Below are positions 58,754-64,000 of a stretch of 64,000 nucleotides of DNA, piece after piece. This DNA is from Quadrisphaera sp. INWT6 (GTDB lineage: Bacteria > Actinomycetota > Actinomycetes > Actinomycetales > Quadrisphaeraceae): the NCBI RefSeq assembly GCF_015390235.1, contig NZ_VUOH01000001.1:62001-126000 (forward strand), written 5' to 3'. A program made the position numbers and the translations under genes. How positions within the stretch are numbered: the first letter of the stretch is position 1; every line of letters starts with the position of its first letter. Below the pieces are notes generated by a model. That model made no database searches, was not told the DNA's origin, and saw nothing but the letters and a program-made list of their open reading frames with translations.

Positions 58754-60385
58754 TCAGATCCAGGAGGCGAACCACATCCGGGCGCGCCACGCGTCGTAGG
58801 TGGTCAGCTGCGCCGTCCACACCGGCCAGAAGTACGACGCCGCGACCAGCGCCAGCACCACCAGCGCCCCGCTGCCCGCGGCGCCCCCGGCCCGCCGCGC
58901 CCGCGAGGCTCCCGCTCGGGGGCCGAGCAGCAGACCGCAGCAGTGGGCGAGCGCGAGCACCACGAAGGGCGCGAAGACCACGGCGTAGAACTGGAAGATC
59001 GTGCGGTCGCCGACCGTGAACCACGGCAGCCAGCCCGCGGCGACGCCGGCGAGCACCGCGCCGGCGCGCCAGTCGCGCCGCAGCGCCCAGCAGAAGAGCA
59101 GCACCAGCAGGGCCACGCACCCGGCCCACCACACCACGGGGTTGCCGAGGGAGGTGATGGCCTCGGTGCACGAGTCGGCGCCGCAGCCGGTGAGCCCCTG
59201 CGCCTGGCCCTGGTAGTAGAACGAGGTGGGCCGCCCCTGCACCATCCACGCCCACGGCGACGACTGGTAGGCGTGCGGCGAGTCGAGCCCGGTGTGGAAC
59301 GCCCACATGTCCTGGTGGTACTTCCACAGCGACCGCAGCGCGGGGGGCAGCCACTGCACGCCCTCCCCGGGGTTCTCGGCGGCCCAGCTCCGCAGGTGCC
59401 CGGTGGTCGAGGCGAACCAGCCCGCCCAGCTGGCGACGTAGACCACGAGCACCGTCGGCAGCGCCACGAGCGCCGCGGGCGCCCCGTCGCGCCACAGGCC
59501 GGACCACCACTGCGGCAGGCCCGCGCGCCGGCGCGCGGACACGTCCCACAGCACGCTCATCAGCAGGAACAGGGCCATGAAGTACAGGCCCGACCACTTC
59601 ACCCCGCACGCGAGGCCCAGCGCCACGGCCGCGGCGAACCGCCACGGGCGCCACCACAGCCGCACGTCCAGCGACCCGGCGAGCCCCTCTCCGCGGGCCC
59701 GCGAGCGCGCCAGCGCCGCCGCGAGCCGGGCGCGGGACGAGTCCCTGTCGAGCAGCAGCAGCCCGAACGCCACCAGCACCCAGAACCCCAGGAAGATGTC
59801 GAGGATCCCGGTGCGGCTCATCACGAGGTGCAGCCCGTCGACGGCGAGGAGCAGCCCCGCCGTCGTCCCCAGCAGGGTCGAGCCCAGCAGGCGGCGGCCG
59901 ATCCGCGCGACCAGCAGCACGCTGAGGGTGCCCACCAGCGCCGCGGAGAACCGCCAGCCGAAGGCGCTCTGCACCCCGAAGAGGTGCTCGCCCAGCGCGA
60001 TCATCCACTTGCCCACCGGCGGGTGGACCACGTAGTCGCCCTGGGAGGTGTAGACGTCGACGTTCCCGGCGGCGAAGTCGACGTCGGTGCCCTCGGGCCA
60101 GCGCATCTCGATGCCGGTGGCGAGCATCGTCCACGCGTTGCGGACGTAGTAGGTCTCGTCGAAGACCAGCTGGTGGGGGGTGCCGAGGTGCCAGAACCTC
60201 AGGACGCCGGCCAGCGCGGTGACCGCCAGCGGCCACAGCCAGCCCGCGAGGCGCTCGCGCGCGGTGGTCGCCAGCGGGGGGCCCAGCAGCCGCTCGCGCT
60301 CGGCGGCCAGCGCCGCGGGGTCGGCGTCGCTCGAGGGGCGGCGCGAGCGCGGGGAGTCCCGACGCCGCTCGAGGGTGGCGGTCAC
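58754..60385 (-). CDS. pmt: Polyprenol-phosphate-mannose protein O-mannosyltransferase (PMT)
   Basis: The protein is 543 aa, a GT39-type membrane enzyme. The catalytic acidic pair is in QLVFDETYYVRNAW; further PMT marks are VHPPVGKWMIALGEHLFG, GVKWSGLYFMALFLLMSVLW and SSPWAWMVQGRPTSFYYQ. It transfers mannose from a lipid carrier to Ser/Thr of exported proteins. The fasciclin lipoprotein with its Ser/Thr-rich spacer is a possible target. CAGGAT 6 nt before the GTG suggests a leaderless transcript. Confidence 0.93.
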   Translation of the reverse strand: MTATLERRRDSPRSRRPSSDADPAALAAERERLLGPPLATTARERLAGWLWPLAVTALAGVLRFWHLGTPHQLVFDETYYVRNAWTMLATGIEMRWPEGTDVDFAAGNVDVYTSQGDYVVHPPVGKWMIALGEHLFGVQSAFGWRFSAALVGTLSVLLVARIGRRLLGSTLLGTTAGLLLAVDGLHLVMSRTGILDIFLGFWVLVAFGLLLLDRDSSRARLAAALARSRARGEGLAGSLDVRLWWRPWRFAAAVALGLACGVKWSGLYFMALFLLMSVLWDVSARRRAGLPQWWSGLWRDGAPAALVALPTVLVVYVASWAGWFASTTGHLRSWAAENPGEGVQWLPPALRSLWKYHQDMWAFHTGLDSPHAYQSSPWAWMVQGRPTSFYYQGQAQGLTGCGADSCTEAITSLGNPVVWWAGCVALLVLLFCWALRRDWRAGAVLAGVAAGWLPWFTVGDRTIFQFYAVVFAPFVVLALAHCCGLLLGPRAGASRARRAGGAAGSGALVVLALVAASYFWPVWTAQLTTYDAWRARMWFASWI

Positions 60386-60426
60386 GCCCCCATCCTGGCG
60401 CGAGGTCCTGGGAGCGCGGGGCAGCC

Positions 60427-61602
60427 TCAGGCGGCCAGCCGCGGTCCGAGGGCCGCGAGGCGGTCGACGGCGGCCTGGAGCACGTCGTCGCGCTTGCAGA
60501 ACGCGAACCGCAGCAGGGTGGGCGCCGCGGCCGGGTCGTCGCAGAAGACCTGGACCGGGATGGCGGCCACGCCCACCAGCTCGGGCATCCGCCAGGCCAG
60601 CGCCGAGGCGTCGGTCACGCCCAGCGGGGTCGTGTCGGCGGTGACGAAGTACGTGCCGTCGCAGCGGTTCACCGCCAGGCCGGCGGCGCGCAGGCCCTCG
60701 GAGAGCAGGTCGCGCTTGCGCTCGAGGTCCGCGGCGAAGCCGGTGAAGACCTCCTCGGGCAGGGCGAGCGCCGCCGCGACCGCGGGCTGGAACGGGCCGG
60801 CCGAGACGTAGGTGAGGAACTGCTTGACCGCCCGCGCCGCCCCCACCAGGTCGGGGGGCCCGTGCAGCCAGCCGACCTTCCAGCCCGTCACCGAGAAGGT
60901 CTTGCCCGCCGACGACGTCACGAGCGTGCGCTCGGCCATGCCCGGCAGCGAGGCCAGCGGCACGTGCTCGGCGCCGGAGAACACCAGGTGCTCGTACACC
61001 TCGTCGCACAGGACGACGGCGTCGTGCTCGACCGCGAGCCGCGCCACGAGCTCCAGCTCGGCGCGCGAGAGCACCGTGCCGGTGGGGTTGTGGGGGGTGT
61101 TGAGGAGCACCAGGCGGGTGCGCTCGGAGAACGCTGCGCGCAGCGCCTCCTCGGTGAGCCGGAAGTCGGGGGCGCGCAGCGGGACGGTGCGGCGCTGGGC
61201 GCCCGCGAGCGCGATGACGGCGGCGTAGGAGTCGTAGTAGGGCTCGAGCACCACGACCTCGTCGCCGGGGCCGGTGAGCGCCATGACGACGGCGGCGATC
61301 GCCTCGGTGGCGCCGGTGGTGACGAGCACGTCGTCGGGGGAGACGTCCAGGCCCCAGAACCGCTGCTGGTGCTCGGCGACGGCGGTGCGCAGCTCGGGCA
61401 CCCCCGGGCCGGGCGGGTACTGGTTGCGGCCGCCGAGCACGGCGTCGACCGCGCCGGCCAGCAGCGACGCCGGGCCGTCGGTGTCGGGGAACCCCTGGCC
61501 CAGGTTCACCGCGCCCGTGCGGGTGGCCAGGGCGCTCATCTCCGCGAAGACCGTGGTGGTGAAGGGCCGCATGCGCGGCACGAGTCCAGCGGGGCGGCTC
61601 AC
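60427..61602 (-). CDS. Class I/II PLP-dependent aminotransferase
   Basis: The protein is 391 aa. It has NLGQGFPDTDGPASLL, the LVTTGATEAIAAVVMALTGP region, NTPHNPTGTVLSRAELELVA and the PLP Lys in SSAGKTFSVTGWKVGW. The pattern is close to kynurenine/glutamine-type aminotransferases (KAT/YbdL), but the substrate cannot be fixed from sequence. The GTG start overlaps the PAS-GGDEF stop (GTGA), although CAGACT 7 nt upstream could give it a separate promoter. Confidence 0.92.
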   Translation of the reverse strand: MSRPAGLVPRMRPFTTTVFAEMSALATRTGAVNLGQGFPDTDGPASLLAGAVDAVLGGRNQYPPGPGVPELRTAVAEHQQRFWGLDVSPDDVLVTTGATEAIAAVVMALTGPGDEVVVLEPYYDSYAAVIALAGAQRRTVPLRAPDFRLTEEALRAAFSERTRLVLLNTPHNPTGTVLSRAELELVARLAVEHDAVVLCDEVYEHLVFSGAEHVPLASLPGMAERTLVTSSAGKTFSVTGWKVGWLHGPPDLVGAARAVKQFLTYVSAGPFQPAVAAALALPEEVFTGFAADLERKRDLLSEGLRAAGLAVNRCDGTYFVTADTTPLGVTDASALAWRMPELVGVAAIPVQVFCDDPAAAPTLLRFAFCKRDDVLQAAVDRLAALGPRLAA

Positions 61603-64000
61603 CGGGAGGAGTCTGCCACCGCCCGGGCGGGCAGGTCGTCGTCCGCGGCGGGCGCCGGAGAGGGCACGGGAGCGGCCACGGGGGCACCCCAGGTGGCGCT
61701 GGCCGCCGCGGGTGCGCTGGCGGAGCCCGAGGTCCCGGCGGAGCCCGGGGGCCCGGCGGCGCCGGCGGACCGCAGCGCGCTGCGCTCCGCGGCCCGCTCC
61801 GCGGCCCGCTCCGCCATCCGCTCGTCGATGCGGGCGGCGAGGCGCTCGGCGTCCTCCCGGGCCGCGGCCCGGTCGGTGCGTCGGCGGCGCTTGTTCGCGA
61901 ACATGGCCTGGTCGGCCTCCTCGAGCAGGCTCGCGGGGTCACCCCCGCCGACCGAGGTGGCGGTGCCCGTCGACAGGCCGACGCGCACCACGGCGCCACC
62001 GGGCAGCCGGACCGGGGGCGCCAGCGCCCGGGCCATGCGGCCCAGGACCACGGGCACCTGGTCGGCGCCGAGCCCGGGGCACAGGACGGCGAACTCGTCG
62101 CCGCCGAGGCGGGCGACGGTGTCCCCGGCGCGGACGGCGCCGGAGAGCCGCGCGGCGACGGCCTTGAGCAGCAGGTCGCCGGCGGCGTGGCCGTGGGAGT
62201 CGTTGACGGGCTTGAACCCGTCGAGGTCGATGTAGATGACGGTGACGCCGACCCGCTGGCGGACGTCGGCGGTCAGGGCGCGCTCGAGGCGGTCGCCCAG
62301 GAGCGCGCGGTTCGGGAGGTCGGTGAGGGGGTCGTGCATCGCGAGCCTGACCAGCGCGTCCTCGGCGGCGCGCTGGGCCGTGGTGTCCTCGATGACCGCG
62401 ATCAGGAAGGGGTGCTCGCCGTCGGGCCGGAGCACCGACGTCGACTTCCGGGCGTGGCGCACCTCCCCGGAGGGGTGGTGAAGCGGCGCTCGACCCCGAG
62501 GGGCTCGGGCTCCCCGCCGCCGGCGGCGCGGACCAGGTAGGTGAGGTGGGCGTCGACGTCGCGCGCGTCGAGCAGGTCGCGCACCCGCAGCTGCAGCAGC
62601 TCGGCCTCGGGGCGGCCGGTGAAGGTCGCGAACGACTGGTTGACCCGCAGCACCCTGCCCTCCTCGCCGGGGGCGAGGCTGATGAGGACCAGCCCGGTGG
62701 GGGCGGTCTCGAAGGCGTGGCGGAAGAGCGCCTCGGACGAGGCCAGGGCGCTCTCGGCGGTGCGCACCGCGGTGACGTCGGTGAGCACCGAGACGTGGCC
62801 CTCCACGACGCCCGTCGCCGACACCTGCGCCGCGAAGCTGAGGACGACGTCGAGCGTCCTGCCGTCCTTGCAGACCGCCCGCTTCGAGAAGACCCCGGAC
62901 TCACCGTCCTCCAAGGTCCGGTGCACCTCGGCCCAGGCCACGTCGTCGCGCCCGGCGTGGGGGAACCACAGGTCCAGCGGAGACCTGCCGAGGACCTCCT
63001 CGGCGGTCCAGCCCAGCATGCGCTCGGCCCCGCGGCTGAACATCGAGACCCTCAGGTCCGGGGTGGTGCCGATGACGGCCTGCTCCGTGGTGCCCTCGAG
63101 CACCACCGCGAGGACCTGCTCGTGCTGCTGCGCCAGCGCGACGGCGGCGGTGGCGCGGGCCTGCTGGGCGAGCAGCGTCCCCCGCACCGCGGTGACGACC
63201 AGGACGATGACGGCCAGCTCGCCCAGGGAGGCCTGCCCGTTGGTCATGACCATGAGGTCGTGGACCGTGCGGGAGGCCACCGGGAAGGCGTGCGTCTCGG
63301 TCAGCAGTGACGAGAAGGGGGTCCGTCCGAGGTCGTGGGTGCCGACGACGACGACGGCGGCGCAGGTGGCTGCCAGCTGCAGCGCGACGGCGCGGGCCGG
63401 GAGGCGCAGCGCGGCCCACAGGACGCCCCCCAGCGAGGCCAGGGCCAGGGGGACCGCCTCGGGGGCGACGGCGTGCGCGGCGAGGGCGAGGACGAGGACG
63501 ACCCAGACCCCGGCGTGCTCGAGCGGCCCCACCCCGGGGGAGGGCGCGAGCGCGCCCGGGCGGACCAGCGCCCGCAGCGCCAGGGCGAGGAGCGCCGACG
63601 AGGCGGTGCCGACCGCCCACGCCCAGGCCGCCCCCACCGGCGCCGGCAGGCCCGTGAGCGCGGCCAGCACCCCACCCACCAGCAGGACGGCGGCGCCGCC
63701 CGCGAGCGCACCGAGGCCCAGGTCGACGAAGAGCCAGGGGCTGGCGGTGCAGGCGCCACCGGTGGGGACCGTCCGGTGCGCCCGCCGGCGCCCCAGGTGC
63801 TCGGCGACCACAGCGACGACCGCCGCACCCGTGACGACGGAGGCGGCCGTGACGAGCGCGCGCGCGACCGGGGCGCCGACGGCCAGCAGGCCGAGGGCGG
63901 TGGAGGCCGTCGCCAGCAGGGCGGTGAGCGCCCGCGCGCGGGGCGTGCGGGCGAGGGCGACGGCGAGGACGGCGGCCCCGCCGCTGCACCCGACCGCGAC
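61599..64000 (-). pseudogene. Membrane PAS-GGDEF diguanylate cyclase, frameshifted and 5'-truncated by window edge
   Basis: One open frame enters from the right edge without a start and reads hydrophobic helices (VRALLAL-like stretches between 64000 and about 63190). Two PAS domains follow (MFSRGAERMLGWTAEEVLGR and HAFETAPTGLVLISLAPGEE). Near 62470-62476 one base is missing in a CCCC run, and the protein continues in the next frame: GEVRHARKSTSVLRPDGEHP, AMHDPLTDLPNRALLGDRLE and GGDEF site ARLGGDEFAVLCPG, then an Ala/Arg/Glu-rich tail. Apart from that base, all motifs are intact. It is a third candidate cyclic di-GMP synthase. Confidence 0.83.

Overview
The window comes from a very GC-rich (roughly 75% by eye) actinobacterium. 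Most codons end in G or C, GTG starts are common, many neighbouring genes share a GTGA start/stop overlap, and the gene content is typical of the phylum: Ku plus LigD-type polymerase, a Tad/Flp pilus, a PMT mannosyltransferase, fasciclin lipoprotein, FmdB, and galU-moeA-moaC-mog with a SepX-like gene. A Kineosporiales-type organism is a guess only. No rRNA, prophage, transposase or CRISPR array was seen. Two tRNAs are present (Arg-CCT and Ala-CGC).

Layout. 1-14.5 kb: a nearly complete Tad/Flp pilus locus with CpaB/RcpC, TadZ, two TadE/F-like pseudopilins, TadA, TadB, TadC, a NarL-type two-component system, Flp pilin, TadG-like protein, a lipoprotein and an OmpA-type protein. A 656-aa protein with an internal Flp-like EYAG motif comes first. 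14.6-21.2 kb: gamma-glutamyltransferase-like protein, LigD polymerase, fasciclin lipoprotein, sulfite-oxidase-like molybdoenzyme and Ku. 21.2-24.5 kb: a repeat-rich gap, then a phenolic-lipid type cassette (type III PKS with a frameshift, ICMT-like methyltransferase, flavoprotein). 24.5-36.9 kb: a 41-aa membrane peptide, tRNA-Arg, a degenerate helicase/nuclease protein, a second SAF protein, FmdB with a CIRCE operator, a cation/proton antiporter, 5-FTHF cyclo-ligase, galU, moeA, moaC, mog and a RimJ-like acetyltransferase. 36.9-52.5 kb: an accessory catabolic block bounded on the left by a 167-bp inverted-repeat element and a 42-bp tandem repeat. It holds an M81 peptidase, an ABC importer, ROK kinase and regulator, CutC, a sugar isomerase and dehydrogenase, RidA, D-aminoacylase, a D-serine-dehydratase-like enzyme and a frameshifted lactonase. 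52.7-64 kb: SepX-like membrane protein, tRNA-Ala, two GGDEF membrane proteins, an LLM flavin oxidoreductase, a second 42-bp repeat array, protein O-mannosyltransferase, an aminotransferase and a frameshifted PAS-GGDEF protein running off the right edge.

How the genes fit together. The pilus genes form a translationally coupled chain with their own two-component system. GGGCCCT clusters sit upstream of both EYAG pilin-like genes and could be a shared control element. MoeA, MoaC and Mog make the cofactor that the sulfite-oxidase-like protein would use. The 37-52 kb block reads as import and breakdown of a substrate containing sugar and D-amino acids, with a candidate ROK operator (CGAAGGTT...TTCG) at both promoter regions.

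The most unusual signals are non-coding: a 42-bp repeat in two distant three-copy arrays, a CATGATCACG element family, the 167-bp element, a CIRCE box in front of an fmdB-like gene, and a recurring -10 box exactly 6 nt from start codons that suggests leaderless transcripts. Three genes each carry one apparent single-base deletion in a G/C run, so sequencing error should be considered before calling them pseudogenes.
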